Notes: generated by a model not told the origin, from the sequence alone. 64,000 nucleotides of DNA from Sphingobium algorifonticola (GCF_004005485.1 NZ_RZUL01000002.1:186001-250000), one strand, 5' to 3'; positions 29,587 to 39,072 are shown, counted from the first letter of the stretch. Translations and numbers: made by a program.

Positions 29587-30921
29587 TCAGGCGACCTTGC
29601 GGCCGAACTCTGCGGATGCATCTCGCAGCGAGGCGAGCTTGCCTTCCACGCTCATGAAGCCGCGTTCGAGCTGGTCGATTTCCGACGCGACGACTTCGGT
29701 ATCCTGCCGGATTGCGGAAATGGTCGCCGACATGGAATCGGCCGCCAGCGCCGTTTCATCGACGGCGGCGGTAATCATCGTGACGGTCTGCGCCTGCGCG
29801 TCCATGGCGCTGCGAATACGGTCAGCCGAAACCTGCACTTCGTCGACGGTTTCGCGGATGCGCTGGTTGGTTTCCACCGACTGGCGCGTCGATGCCTGGA
29901 TCGCGCCGATCTTGGTGGCGATGTCGTCGGTCGCGCGCGCGGTCTGGTTGGCGAGGCTTTTCACTTCCTGCGCGACAACGGCGAAACCGCGCCCCGCATC
30001 GCCTGCCCGTGCCGCCTCGATTGTGGCATTGAGCGCCAGCAGGTTCGTCTGCCCGGCGATGTCGCGGATCAGGCCCAGGATGGATTCGATTGACTGCGCA
30101 TGTTCGGACAAGGTGGCCGACATGCTGACGGCGTCGCCTGCCTGCGCATAAGCGCGCTGTGCAACTTCGGCGGCCCCTTCCACTTCGGCGCGGGCATCCT
30201 CTATCGCGCGGATCAGCCCGGCGGAAGTCTGGGCCGCCTCCCGCATCGCAAGCGCGGACTGTTCGGCGGCGGCGGCGACTTCGGACGCTTTGCCCAGCAT
30301 GCCGCGGGTTGCGGCGGATGCATCCTTCGCCTGTTCGCGCAGGCCGTCGCCCAGCCGCGAGGCGCCGTCGATTTCCGCGACGATCCGCTGTTCGAACAGC
30401 GCGGCATTCATGCGCCGCTGCTCTTCTTCCTCGCGCGCGATGTCCAGTGCCAGCACGGTGCAGACCAGTTCGGCCTCCACCATCGACATGCGCATCATCG
30501 CCTGGTGCAGTTCATGGCCGCGGGCGGGATTATCCTTGTGCGCCTCCGAGATGGCTTTGTGAATCTCTTCATTGGCTTCGGACATGGCGACCAGCACCGT
30601 GCGCACCGAAATGCCGTGCTTGCGCGCGGCGCGGACGCAGCCTCGCGCAGAATCGGCCCAGCGTTCGCCGCCAAAGTTCGACAATTTCTCATGAATGTAG
30701 TGCGCCATTTCGCGACGAAGCATCGCCTGCGCATCGGTGGACAAAGTGGTCTTCAGATGCGTGCGGCCGACATAGGCCGCGAAGAAGACATGCGATGCTG
30801 CCTCGCCACCATCCGAAAGCAGCGCATGGATGCTCGCGGCATCGCGGGCCAGCATACCGGTCGGGTCGAACTCCCCAAGTCGTTCCTGCATAGTGACATC
30901 GGCCTTTATCTGCACCGTCAT
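29587..30921 (-). CDS. Soluble methyl-accepting chemotaxis protein with a globin-like sensor domain
   Basis: 444 residues and no membrane segment. Residues about 10-165 resemble a globin-coupled-sensor domain, including the helix [20 protein letters not shown] whose His may be the proximal haem ligand. The C-terminal half is a standard chemoreceptor signalling coiled coil with the hairpin [20 protein letters not shown] and [11 protein letters not shown]. Such proteins sense oxygen, as HemAT does. No CheA, CheW or other chemotaxis genes are nearby. The ATG at 30921 was chosen because AAAGG lies 10 bases upstream; another is at 30942. Confidence 0.85.
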   Translation of the reverse strand: MTVQIKADVTMQERLGEFDPTGMLARDAASIHALLSDGGEAASHVFFAAYVGRTHLKTTLSTDAQAMLRREMAHYIHEKLSNFGGERWADSARGCVRAARKHGISVRTVLVAMSEANEEIHKAISEAHKDNPARGHELHQAMMRMSMVEAELVCTVLALDIAREEEEQRRMNAALFEQRIVAEIDGASRLGDGLREQAKDASAATRGMLGKASEVAAAAEQSALAMREAAQTSAGLIRAIEDARAEVEGAAEVAQRAYAQAGDAVSMSATLSEHAQSIESILGLIRDIAGQTNLLALNATIEAARAGDAGRGFAVVAQEVKSLANQTARATDDIATKIGAIQASTRQSVETNQRIRETVDEVQVSADRIRSAMDAQAQTVTMITAAVDETALAADSMSATISAIRQDTEVVASEIDQLERGFMSVEGKLASLRDASAEFGRKVA

Positions 30922-31157
30922 GGAAATCGTGCCTTTCGTCATCCTCGCAACGCCTTTGTGCTCTTGCCTCCGTCATAGAAGAGCTTGGTTAACCATCTCT
31001 TATCCTGCCCGCCAAAAACCGGCTGCTTGTGGCGAAAAGAATGGCGATCAGACTGATCGGCATTATTCCGCCCGAGCGCCCCTGCTGCATTTGCACAGTG
31101 GCAAGGTGCGCGCTAAAGGGGCTCAGAATCACGCAGTTCCAGGGGAGTGCAGACCGC

Positions 31158-31553
31158 ATGGCGCGACCGCAAGCAAGGCCACTTTCACCGCATCTGAGCA
31201 TCTGGAAATGGGGCCCGCATATGGCCCTGTCGATCCTCCATCGCGTGACGGGCAGCAGCCTTGCGATCGTGGGCGCGCTGGGTCTGGTGTGGTGGCTGAC
31301 GGCGGCGGCATCCGGCCCGGCTTATTATGCGTTTTTCCTCGAACAGGCCTCGTCCTGGTATGGCTATGTCGTCATGGTCGGCATTACCTGGGCCTTTTTC
31401 CAGCATCTGTTTTCGGGCCTGCGCCATTTCGTGCTGGATGTCGGGGCGGGCTATGAGCTGAAAACCAACAAGAGCTGGTCGCTGCTCATTCCAGTCGCGG
31501 CACTGTTCACGACGGCGGCGATCTGGCTCAGCATTTTTGCAGGGAAGCTGTAA
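31158..31553 (+). CDS. sdhC: Succinate dehydrogenase cytochrome b556 subunit
   Basis: 131 residues, three membrane helices. The N-terminus RPLSPHLSIWKWGPHMALSI with ILHRVTGSSL contains the family signature and quinone-site residues; the haem-ligand region is FFQHLFSGLRHFVLD. The ATG at 31158 follows AGGGGAG; a longer upstream frame from 31029 lacks support. It is coupled to sdhD by TAATG overlap. The 30922-31157 gap should hold the sdh promoter, which I could not define. Confidence 0.94.
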   Translation: MARPQARPLSPHLSIWKWGPHMALSILHRVTGSSLAIVGALGLVWWLTAAASGPAYYAFFLEQASSWYGYVVMVGITWAFFQHLFSGLRHFVLDVGAGYELKTNKSWSLLIPVAALFTTAAIWLSIFAGKL

Positions 31554-31942
31554 TGGGTAACGGCACGGGCATCGGTCGCGTTCGCGGCCTGGGCAGCGCG
31601 AAATCGGGCACGCATCACTGGATCAACCAGCGGATCACGGCGGTCGGCAATCTCTTGCTGGTGCTGTGGCTGATCTTCAGCCTGCTGCAACTGCCGTCGC
31701 TCGATTATCTCGCGGTCACCGCGTGGCTCGCCAAGAGCTGGGTCGCGGTGCCGATGATCTTGATGCTCATCAGCATCTTCTATCATTTGCGCCTCGGCCT
31801 GCAGGTCGTGATCGAGGATTATGTGCACGAGGACGGCACGAAGTTCGCCACGCTTCTCCTCCTCAATTTCTACGCCATCGGCGGCGCCGCGCTCGGCATT
31901 TTCGCCATCGCCAAGATAGCCTTCACCGGAGCAGCTTCCTGA
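31553..31942 (+). CDS. sdhD: Succinate dehydrogenase membrane anchor subunit
   Basis: 129 residues, three membrane helices. It has the family start [20 protein letters not shown] and the haem-ligand helix [19 protein letters not shown]. Together with SdhC it anchors the SdhAB dimer and binds ubiquinone. The stop overlaps the sdhA ATG (TGATG). Confidence 0.94.
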   Translation: MGNGTGIGRVRGLGSAKSGTHHWINQRITAVGNLLLVLWLIFSLLQLPSLDYLAVTAWLAKSWVAVPMILMLISIFYHLRLGLQVVIEDYVHEDGTKFATLLLLNFYAIGGAALGIFAIAKIAFTGAAS

Positions 31943-33747
31943 TGTCCACTGAAGCCTACAAGATCATCGACCATACCTATGACGCGGTTGTCGTCGGCGC
32001 GGGCGGGTCCGGCCTGCGCGCCACCATGGGCATCGCCGAAAGCGGCCTGAAAACCGCCTGCATCACCAAAGTGTTTCCGACACGCAGCCATACCGTCGCG
32101 GCGCAGGGCGGCATCGCCGCTTCGCTCGGCAACAACTCGCCCGATCACTGGACCTGGCACATGTACGACACCGTCAAGGGGTCGGACTGGCTGGGCGATC
32201 AGGACGCGATCGAATATATGGTGCGCGAGGCACCGGCCGCCGTGTACGAGCTGGAACATGCCGGTGTGCCGTTCAGCCGGAACGAGGATGGCACCATCTA
32301 TCAGCGGCCCTTCGGCGGCCATATGCAGAATATGGGCGCGGGCCCGCCGGTGCAGCGCACCGCCGCCGCCGCCGACCGCACCGGCCATGCCATGCTGCAT
32401 GCGCTCTATCAGCAGAGCCTGAAGTATGACGCGGACTTCTACGTCGAATATTTCGCGATCGACCTCATCATGGAAAATGGCGAGTGCCGGGGTGTCATCG
32501 CCATCTGCATGGAGGATGGCTCCATCCACCGTTTCCGGGCGCATAGCGTCGTGCTGGCGACGGGCGGCTATGGCCGCTGCTATTTCTCCGCGACGTCGGC
32601 GCATACCTGCACCGGCGACGGCGGCGGCATGGTGCTGCGTGCGGGCCTGCCCTTGCAGGACATGGAGTTCGTGCAGTTCCACCCGACCGGCATCTACGGC
32701 GCGGGCGTGCTCATCACGGAGGGCGCGCGCGGGGAAGGCGGCTATCTGACCAATTCGGAAGGCGAGCGTTTCATGGAACGCTATGCCCCCTCCGCCAAGG
32801 ACCTTGCTTCACGCGACGTCGTGTCCCGCTCCATGGCGCTGGAAATCCGCGAAGGGCGCGGCGTCGGCAAGGAATCCGACCATATCTTCCTGCACCTCGA
32901 TCATATCGATCCGAAGATCCTGGCCGAACGCCTGCCGGGCATTACCGAGACCGGGAAGGTCTTCGCCAATGTCGATCTGACGCGGCAACCGCTGCCGGTG
33001 GTGCCGACGGTGCATTACAACATGGGCGGCATTCCCTGTAACTATCATGGCGAAGTCGTGACGCTGAAGGACTGCAATCCCGATGCCGTCGTTCCCGGCC
33101 TGTTCGCCGTGGGCGAAGCGGCCTGCGTGTCGGTGCATGGCGCCAACCGCCTCGGCTCCAACTCGCTGATCGACCTTGTGGTGTTTGGTCGCGCGACCGG
33201 GCATCGCATCTCCGACATCATCAAGCCCGGCAGTGCGCACAAGGCCCTGCCGAAGGACAGCGCCGACCTGGCGCTCGCCCGTCTCGACCATTTCCGCCAT
33301 GCGAAGGGCAGCACAGCGACGGCGAAGATTCGCCTCGAAATGCAGCGCACCATGCAGAAGCACGCCGCCGTGTTCCGCGACGACGCGCTGATGAGCGAAG
33401 GCGTGACCAAGCTCCAGAATGTCTACAGGAGCATGGAGGACGTGCAGGTCTCCGACCGGTCGCTGATCTGGAACACCGACCTCATCGAGACGCTGGAACT
33501 GGACAATCTCATCAGCCAGGCCAGCTGCACGATCCAGAGCGCCTTGAACCGCAAGGAAAGCCGCGGCGCGCACATGCACGAGGATTTCCCCAACCGCGAC
33601 GACGAAAACTGGATGAAGCACACGATTTCGTGGTTCGACGGCTGGGGCGGCAAGGGCGGCACCGTGACCCTCGATACGCGGCCTGTGCATGACTATACGC
33701 TGAGCGACGAGGTGGAATATATCAAGCCGAAGGCGCGGGTGTATTGA
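31942..33747 (+). CDS. sdhA: Succinate dehydrogenase flavoprotein subunit
   Basis: 601 residues, full length. It has the FAD-binding [20 protein letters not shown], the covalent-FAD histidine in [18 protein letters not shown], the active-site region [17 protein letters not shown] and [17 protein letters not shown]. It oxidises succinate to fumarate. No sdhB follows in the window; the next genes are toxin-antitoxin pairs on the other strand. Confidence 0.97.
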   Translation: MSTEAYKIIDHTYDAVVVGAGGSGLRATMGIAESGLKTACITKVFPTRSHTVAAQGGIAASLGNNSPDHWTWHMYDTVKGSDWLGDQDAIEYMVREAPAAVYELEHAGVPFSRNEDGTIYQRPFGGHMQNMGAGPPVQRTAAAADRTGHAMLHALYQQSLKYDADFYVEYFAIDLIMENGECRGVIAICMEDGSIHRFRAHSVVLATGGYGRCYFSATSAHTCTGDGGGMVLRAGLPLQDMEFVQFHPTGIYGAGVLITEGARGEGGYLTNSEGERFMERYAPSAKDLASRDVVSRSMALEIREGRGVGKESDHIFLHLDHIDPKILAERLPGITETGKVFANVDLTRQPLPVVPTVHYNMGGIPCNYHGEVVTLKDCNPDAVVPGLFAVGEAACVSVHGANRLGSNSLIDLVVFGRATGHRISDIIKPGSAHKALPKDSADLALARLDHFRHAKGSTATAKIRLEMQRTMQKHAAVFRDDALMSEGVTKLQNVYRSMEDVQVSDRSLIWNTDLIETLELDNLISQASCTIQSALNRKESRGAHMHEDFPNRDDENWMKHTISWFDGWGGKGGTVTLDTRPVHDYTLSDEVEYIKPKARVY

Positions 33748-33781
33748 GCTCGCGTGTAGCTGGCCAATGACTTCCTATCTC

Positions 33782-33813
33782 TCTCCCTTTCCTCTCATGC
33801 AAGGAAAGGGAGA
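33782..33813. terminator. Hairpin between sdhA and the stbDE-like pair
   Basis: A perfect 12-bp inverted repeat TCTCCCTTTCCT/AGGAAAGGGAGA with an eight-base loop lies between convergent genes. There is no T-run on either strand, so termination would be inefficient; it may instead be a repeat element. Confidence 0.5.
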
Positions 33814-33816
33814 ACA

Positions 33817-34107
33817 TCAATCGAGCCGCGCAGCAGCCGTTTTATACACTGCATTACGTTCTCGCTTGCCGACCGCAATGACAACTATCAGCAGAACTTC
33901 ATCTTCGATCTGATAGACCAGCCGGTATCCTGCCGCGCGCAACTTGATCTTGTAACAATCGGCCATGCCGCTCAGCTGTGCGGAAGTAACATGGGGTTGC
34001 CGCAAGCGTTCTTCGAGTTTCTTGGCAAACTGATTGCGGATATTCGGCGCCAGCTTCTTCCATTCCTTCAGCGCGGTTTCCAGAAACTCCAGCTCATAGG
34101 TCTTCAA
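33817..34107 (-). CDS. RelE/StbE-family mRNA interferase toxin (TTG start)
   Basis: 96 residues. Close to the E. coli RelE pattern: a start (M)KTYELEFLETALKEWKKL, the block QFAKKLEERLRQPHV, and KIKLRAAGYRLVYQIEDEVL then IVVIAVGKRERNAVY. RelE toxins cut mRNA in the ribosomal A site. Homology places the start at a TTG (34107) that overlaps the antitoxin by 14 bp; an upstream in-frame ATG (34143) would add an unrelated stretch read from within the antitoxin. Confidence 0.88.
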   Translation of the reverse strand: MKTYELEFLETALKEWKKLAPNIRNQFAKKLEERLRQPHVTSAQLSGMADCYKIKLRAAGYRLVYQIEDEVLLIVVIAVGKRERNAVYKTAAARLD

Positions 34108-34342
34108 GGCGCACCTTGATCCGCTTCTGCCCAGCGCGTTCACGCACGATTTGCGCCAGTTCCAGGTCCTCCAGATGCTCCATCAAAGCCTCCCATGCCT
34201 TGGCTGGGACAAGATAGGCGGCGGGCGTGTTGCGGTTGAGCACGGCGATCGGCAGGCCACCCGCCGCTTCGATCACGGCGGAAGGGTTCTTTTTCAGGTC
34301 GCTGATGCTAACGCCCGAATCGGCAAGGATGGAATGTATCAT
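34094..34342 (-). CDS. StbD/Phd-YefM-family antitoxin
   Basis: 82 residues with the StbD pattern VSISDLKKNPSAVIEAAGG, IAVLNRNTPAAYLVPAKAW and a C-terminal VRLEDL. It should neutralise the RelE-like toxin and repress the operon. A short palindrome (GACCT/AGGTC, 34343-34358) directly precedes the ATG and overlaps the AAAGG ribosome binding site, a likely operator. Confidence 0.88.
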   Translation of the reverse strand: MIHSILADSGVSISDLKKNPSAVIEAAGGLPIAVLNRNTPAAYLVPAKAWEALMEHLEDLELAQIVRERAGQKRIKVRLEDL

Positions 34343-34358
34343 GACCTTTCATTAGGTC
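34343..34358 (-). promoter_or_regulatory. Candidate operator / Shine-Dalgarno overlap of the stbDE-like pair
   Basis: On the minus strand GACCTAATGAAAGGTC directly precedes the antitoxin ATG. The GACCT/AGGTC arms flank six bases, and AAAGG doubles as the ribosome binding site. Confidence 0.4.
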
Positions 34359-34420
34359 GAATAAGCGGTCTTTTCAAGATTCTCTGAGGTGCCATTCTGT
34401 AACCACTGAAAGAGCCGTGA

Positions 34421-34741
34421 CTACCGGGAAAACATCTGACCAAGCACATTGAGCAGCGCATCCAGTGTGGTAGCATCGAGCTTGCCCATGCGGTTGACCA
34501 GTCGCGTCTTGTCCAGCGTCCGCATCTGGTCGGGTAATATCAATCCTGCTTTTCCTTTGAACTGCAAAGGAATGCGGAAAGTCGCGGGGCGGCTGCCCGT
34601 GGTCATGGGTGCGACGATCGCGGTGCGCAGATGATCGTTCATTTCATCGGGGGATACGATCACGCACGGGCGTGTTTTCTGGATTTCGCTGCCGACCGTC
34701 GGGTCAAGCGCGGCAAGCCAGACTTCGCCGCGTTTTACCAC
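34421..34741 (-). CDS. MazF/PemK-family endoribonuclease toxin
   Basis: 106 residues: VKRGEVWLAALDPTVGSEIQ then KTRPCVIVSPDEMN, the PemK/MazF start with the RP-x-VIVS strand; IVAPMTTGSR, and LILPDQMRTLDKTRLVNRMG with the conserved DQ-T-D-x-R. These toxins cleave mRNA at short motifs. It overlaps the antitoxin gene by 7 bp. Confidence 0.92.
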   Translation of the reverse strand: MVKRGEVWLAALDPTVGSEIQKTRPCVIVSPDEMNDHLRTAIVAPMTTGSRPATFRIPLQFKGKAGLILPDQMRTLDKTRLVNRMGKLDATTLDALLNVLGQMFSR

Positions 34742-34992
34742 GTCAGATCAGCATCATCGGCATTGCCGAAACTCAGCCATGCTTCGCTTTCGCGGTCCTG
34801 ATGTGCACTGACATCTGCCGCAGAGTCGGCCCAGCCTGCACGGGGGGCCTCGACCACGGGCGTGATGATGAGCTTGCCGTCCTGCACCTGCACGTCCATT
34901 TTCGCGCCACTGGTCGCGCCGATTTCCTTCAGGATCGATTGGGGCAGGATCATTCCCGTGGAATTGCCCATTTTACGAAGTGCAGTCTGCAT
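34735..34992 (-). CDS. MazE/PemI-type AbrB antitoxin
   Basis: 85 residues. The AbrB-like hairpin MQTALRKMGNSTGMILPQSI with VQVQDGKLIITPV binds DNA, and the acidic tail DREAWLSF-like segment (DRESEAWLSFGNADDADLTW) is the toxin-binding part. AGGAGA precedes the ATG. Confidence 0.9.
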   Translation of the reverse strand: MQTALRKMGNSTGMILPQSILKEIGATSGAKMDVQVQDGKLIITPVVEAPRAGWADSAADVSAHQDRESEAWLSFGNADDADLTW

Positions 34993-35028
34993 GGCGTGTC
35001 TCCTGTGCAGCGCATATCATAGGAATAA

Positions 35029-35049
35029 AGTTATAACAATGTTATAACT
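35029..35049. promoter_or_regulatory. Palindrome AGTTATAAC-AAT-GTTATAACT upstream of mazEF: candidate operator
   Basis: Perfect 9-bp inverted arms around AAT lie 37 bp before the mazE-like ATG, and a TATGAT -10-like hexamer (minus strand, 35016-35021) sits between. The site overlaps the glpD stop codon, so the TA regulator site abuts the end of a core gene. Confidence 0.55.
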
Positions 35050-36547
35050 ACACCATGACTTCGTTCACCAGTCGCCCCATCAGCCCCTCCAGTCGCGCCA
35101 CGCCGTGCGCATCCACGCGCAGGCCCAGCTTCGTCCGTCGCCACAGCACGTCGTCCGCCGTACGGGCCCATTCCGCCCGCACCAGATAGCGCACTTCCGC
35201 TTCGGTGAGGCCGCCGCCGAAGTCCTCGCCCAGCGCCGCGCGGTCCCGTGCGTCGCCCAGCCAGTCGAAGGCGCACGTGCCGTAGGTGGCGACGATGCGC
35301 GCAATATCGTCCATCGACAGGAAGGGATGTTCGCGTGCAATGCGGTCGGCCAACGCGCCGCGTTCCGACAGCGCGAAGTCGCCACCGGGCAGCGCCGCGC
35401 CCGCTGTCCAGCTTGCGCCTTTCAGCACCGGCAGGGACGGGGCCAGCATTTCCACCGCTTCCTCGGCCAGCCGCCGGTATGTCGTGATCTTGCCGCCGAA
35501 GATCGACAGCAGCGGGGCGCCGCCATCCTTGTCCAGCTTCAGCACATAATCGCGCGTCGCTTCCTGCGCCGCGCTCGCGCCATCATCGACGAGCGGGCGC
35601 ACGCCGCTGTAAGTCCAGATGACATCATCCCGCGTGATCGGCTTGGCGAAATATTCGCTCGCCGCCGCGCACAGATAGGCGATTTCCTCGTCGGTCGCTT
35701 TTGCGGGCACGTCGGGCGACTCATGCTCGCGATCGGTGGTGCCGATCAGGGTCAGGTCGCGCTCATAGGGGATGGCGAAGATGATGCGGCCATCGGCGTT
35801 CTGGAAGATGTAGCTGCGATCATGATCGAACAGGCGGCGGGTCACGATATGGCTGCCGCGCACCAGCCGGATGTTCGCCGACCGGGGCGTGTGGCTGGCG
35901 TCGATCATCCGCACGACCCAGGGGCCGCCGGCGTTAACGATCGTGCGCGCCTGGAACGTCTGTTCGGTGCCGTCCGCCGCGCGGCTGTCGATCCGCCACA
36001 AATCGCCTTCACGTGTCGCCCCCGTCACGGCGCAACGGGTGCGGATTTCCGCGCCGCGCGCCGCCGCATCGCGTGCGTTCAGCACGACGAGGCGTGCGTC
36101 GTCCACCCAGCAATCCGAATATTCGAATGCATGCGCAAAGCCGGGCTTGAGTGGGGTGCCTGCCGGATCGCTGCGCAAGTCGATGCTGCGCGTAGGCGGC
36201 AACAGCTTGCGCCCGCCGATATGGTCGTAGAGGAACAGGCCCAGCCGCAGCAGCCAGCGCGGGCGCAACCCCGGATGATGCGGCAGCACGAATCGCATCG
36301 GCCAGGCAATGTGGGGCGCGATGCCCAGCAGCCGCTCCCGCTCCATCAGCGATTCGCGCACCAGCCGGAACTCGTAATGCTCCAGATAGCGCAGCCCGCC
36401 GTGGATCAGCTTGGTGGAAGCCGATGATGTTCCCGACGCCAGATCGTCTTTTTCCAGCAGCAGCACCGACGCGCCGCGCCCGGCGGCGTCGCGCGCGATA
36501 CCCGTGCCGTTGATCCCGCCGCCGATGACGCAGATGTCGTAGATCAT
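35048..36547 (-). CDS. glpD: Glycerol-3-phosphate dehydrogenase (FAD, membrane-associated)
   Basis: 499 residues. The FAD-binding start YDICVIGGGINGTGIARDAA, then LASGTSSASTKLIHGGLRYLE, YSDCWVDDARLVVLNARDAA and SIFGGKITTYRRLAEEA, are all GlpD signatures. It oxidises sn-glycerol-3-phosphate to dihydroxyacetone phosphate with electrons to ubiquinone. In this setting it could process glycerol released from sulfoquinovosyl-glycerol, together with GlpK at 47661. The yeiH-like gene lies only 7 bp upstream on the same strand, so the two are probably co-transcribed. Confidence 0.95.
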   Translation of the reverse strand: MIYDICVIGGGINGTGIARDAAGRGASVLLLEKDDLASGTSSASTKLIHGGLRYLEHYEFRLVRESLMERERLLGIAPHIAWPMRFVLPHHPGLRPRWLLRLGLFLYDHIGGRKLLPPTRSIDLRSDPAGTPLKPGFAHAFEYSDCWVDDARLVVLNARDAAARGAEIRTRCAVTGATREGDLWRIDSRAADGTEQTFQARTIVNAGGPWVVRMIDASHTPRSANIRLVRGSHIVTRRLFDHDRSYIFQNADGRIIFAIPYERDLTLIGTTDREHESPDVPAKATDEEIAYLCAAASEYFAKPITRDDVIWTYSGVRPLVDDGASAAQEATRDYVLKLDKDGGAPLLSIFGGKITTYRRLAEEAVEMLAPSLPVLKGASWTAGAALPGGDFALSERGALADRIAREHPFLSMDDIARIVATYGTCAFDWLGDARDRAALGEDFGGGLTEAEVRYLVRAEWARTADDVLWRRTKLGLRVDAHGVARLEGLMGRLVNEVMV

Positions 36548-36554
36548 GACATCC

Positions 36555-37613
36555 TCACAGGATCAGCGCCGCGCCGAGCGACAGCGCGAAAGCCATCAGC
36601 GTCGCCGCGATCACGGGGGCAAAGCTGCGCCAGCCCTGCGTCAGCAGCATCGCCATTTGCGATTTCATCGCCGTCGCCGTCACCGATACCAGCAACAGCG
36701 CCTTCGAAAGCGTATGCGACGCGTCGATGATCGGCGCGGGCAGGGGCAGGGCGGTGTTGATCCCCACCAAAGCCAGAAAGCCAAGCACGAACCAGGGTAT
36801 CTGGATGCGGCTTTTCGTGCCTTCCGCAGCGACGCCCCGGCTGCGCAGCACGATCGCCACGATCGCCAGCACGGGCGCGAGCAGCGTCACGCGCGTCAGC
36901 TTCACGATCGTCGCGACTTCGCCAGCGGGGCGGGAGAAGGAAAAGCCGCCGCCGATCGCCTGCGCGACATCGTGGATCGATGCCCCGATCAGAAAACCGG
37001 CCTGCCGGTCGTTCAGGCCCAGAAACTCCGCGATCGGGGGATAGAAGGACATGGCGAGCGCGCTCGCCACCGATATGCCGACGAGCACGATGGTGAACCG
37101 CGCCTGGTCTATCCGCTTTTCACCGATCAGGCTCCACAGCGCCAGCGCCGCCGATGCGCCGCAGATGGCGGTTGCGCCGCCCGCCAGCAGGCCGAACAGG
37201 ACATCCTGTTTGAACAGGCGTGCTACCAGCACACCGGTCAGCATCACGATCGCCATGATGCCGACCAGCGCGACAAAGGCGGCCAGCCCGAGCGATCCGA
37301 TCTGCGCGAAGGTGATTTGCGCACCCACCAGCACGATGCCGATGCGCAGCAAGGTGTGCGAGGCGAAGGTAAGGCCGGGGGCGAGCTTCGGCTCGGCACT
37401 GACGAAACTCAAAGACAGGCCAATCAGCAGCCCCATCAGAATGATCGGCGCGCCATAATGATCGCTGAGCCAGGCGGCGGCGAGCGAGGCGACAACCGCC
37501 ATCGCCATGCCCGGCACGCGTTCCTGCCAGCGGCGCTTTGGCTGGGGCGTTTCGACCAGCAGATCGCAGTAGAGATCGGCGGCCATGACACGGTTTCTGT
37601 CTTGCGTTGTCAT
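36555..37613 (-). CDS. YeiH-family putative sulfate/sulfite exporter (UPF0324)
   Basis: 352 residues, about ten membrane helices. Family motifs are visible: APGLTFASHTLLRIGIVLVG, LLAGGATAICGASAALAL, IGASIHDVAQAIGGGF and TLSKALLLVSVTA. The family is listed as putative sulfate exporters and is often found with sulfonate-degradation genes; experimental proof is limited. Here it stands in a locus predicted to release sulfite from sulfoquinovose, which fits an export role. It is divergent from the MFS gene, sharing a 79-bp intergenic region. Confidence 0.85.
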   Translation of the reverse strand: MTTQDRNRVMAADLYCDLLVETPQPKRRWQERVPGMAMAVVASLAAAWLSDHYGAPIILMGLLIGLSLSFVSAEPKLAPGLTFASHTLLRIGIVLVGAQITFAQIGSLGLAAFVALVGIMAIVMLTGVLVARLFKQDVLFGLLAGGATAICGASAALALWSLIGEKRIDQARFTIVLVGISVASALAMSFYPPIAEFLGLNDRQAGFLIGASIHDVAQAIGGGFSFSRPAGEVATIVKLTRVTLLAPVLAIVAIVLRSRGVAAEGTKSRIQIPWFVLGFLALVGINTALPLPAPIIDASHTLSKALLLVSVTATAMKSQMAMLLTQGWRSFAPVIAATLMAFALSLGAALIL

Positions 37614-37692
37614 ATCGCCTGTGCCTATATCGCTTTATCGCCGCCCGCAACTTAAAACAGAGGCGGACAGAGCCGGATGCAGGAGAGCCGAT

Positions 37693-38985
37693 GTGACCCA
37701 GTTGCCCCTTTCGGCGCAAGAAAAGACGGATCTTTCGGCGCAGGGTGCGGCGGGGGAATTGCCACCGGAAACGGGCAAATCGCTGCGCTACGGTCTTATC
37801 GCGCTGATCTTCTTCGCCACCGCGCTCAATTATGTCGACCGGCAGGTGCTGGCGCTGCTCAAGCCCATGCTGGAGGCACAGTTCGGCTGGTCCGACCAGG
37901 ATTTCGCGCATCTGGGTTCCTCCTTCCAGATTTCGGCGGCACTCGCGCTGCTCGGTGTCGGCTGGTTCGTCGATCGTTTCGGGGTGCGCTTTGCCTATGG
38001 TGCCGCCGTCGCCATATGGAGCCTGGCGGGCATGGGCCATGCGATTGCGATGACGGTGCAGCAGTTCGTGGCGGCCCGGGTCACTTTGGCTGTTGCGGAG
38101 TCGGTGAACACGCCCGCCGCGATCAAGGCCGCCGCCACCTATCTCCCCCTGCGCGAACGCTCGCTGGGCATCGGTCTCATCAACACCGCGCCCAATATCG
38201 GGGCGATCGCGACGCCCTTGCTCATCCCGCCCTTCGCGCTTGCGTTCGGCTGGCAGGCGGCTTTTCTCGTCACCGGCGGCCTGGGCTTCCTGTGGCTGAT
38301 CTTCTGGATCGTCGGCACGCGCAATCTCGATCCCGTCAATGCCGTCACCAAAAGCGCCAGCCCGATCAAGGGTGTCCGCTGGGGCGCATTGCTGTCGGAC
38401 CGGCGCAGCTGGGCCGTCATCGGTGCCAAGGCGTTCACCGACCTCGTCTGGTGGTTCATGCTGTTCTGGATGCCCGATTTCTTCGCGCGGCAATTCGGCA
38501 TGACGCAGGGGAACCTGGGTTATCCGATCGCGCTCATCTATGTTCTGGCGGCCATCGGCGCGGTCAGCAGCGGGGCGTTGTTCCCCATCCTCCTCTCGCG
38601 CGGCTTCACCATCAATCGGGCGCGCAAGCTTTCGATGTTCCTCTTCGCGCTGATGATCCTGCCTGCGCCGCTTGCCATGTATGCCGGCAATCCGTGGACC
38701 GCCGCGCTGCTGATCGGCATGGCGCTGTTCGCGCATCAGGGCTTTTCAACGAACATTTTCGGCATGACGGCGGATATCGTGCCGACGGCGCGGGTGGCCA
38801 GCGTGATTGCCATGGGCGCGATCGCGGGCAATTTGTCCGGCACGGCGATGATCGAGTTCGCAGGCTGGTCGTTGACTTCGGGCACGGGATATTGGCCGAT
38901 GTTCGCGATCTGCGCCGTGGCCTATCTGGTGGCGCTGGCGTGGATTCATCTGATGGTGCCGCGGCTGGAGCCAGTGACCGCCTGA
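37693..38985 (+). CDS. MFS transporter, anion:cation symporter (hexuronate/ExuT-like) type
   Basis: 430 residues, twelve helices. The first has FATALNYVDRQVLALLKPML, like ExuT, followed by VGWFVDRFGVRFAYG and the helix 4-5 region YLPLRERSLGIGLINTAPNI. The ACS subfamily imports anionic sugars such as hexuronates, so a sulfonated hexose is a reasonable candidate. I chose the GTG at 37693 because AGGAGA lies six bases upstream; the ATG at 37585 would overlap the divergent yeiH-like gene. Confidence 0.85.
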   Translation: MTQLPLSAQEKTDLSAQGAAGELPPETGKSLRYGLIALIFFATALNYVDRQVLALLKPMLEAQFGWSDQDFAHLGSSFQISAALALLGVGWFVDRFGVRFAYGAAVAIWSLAGMGHAIAMTVQQFVAARVTLAVAESVNTPAAIKAAATYLPLRERSLGIGLINTAPNIGAIATPLLIPPFALAFGWQAAFLVTGGLGFLWLIFWIVGTRNLDPVNAVTKSASPIKGVRWGALLSDRRSWAVIGAKAFTDLVWWFMLFWMPDFFARQFGMTQGNLGYPIALIYVLAAIGAVSSGALFPILLSRGFTINRARKLSMFLFALMILPAPLAMYAGNPWTAALLIGMALFAHQGFSTNIFGMTADIVPTARVASVIAMGAIAGNLSGTAMIEFAGWSLTSGTGYWPMFAICAVAYLVALAWIHLMVPRLEPVTA

Positions 38986-39072
38986 CCAGCCCCTGCGGAA
39001 CTTTTCCGCCCCGCCATGCGTCCAGTCTGGCAGCAGCCACACTTGGCCGTCTTTGTTCACGGGAGGAATATC

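Noticed and set aside
31029..31157. Longer N-terminus for SdhC
   Set aside because: The extra 43 residues resemble no SdhC and a strong Shine-Dalgarno (AGGGGAG) precedes the ATG at 31158.
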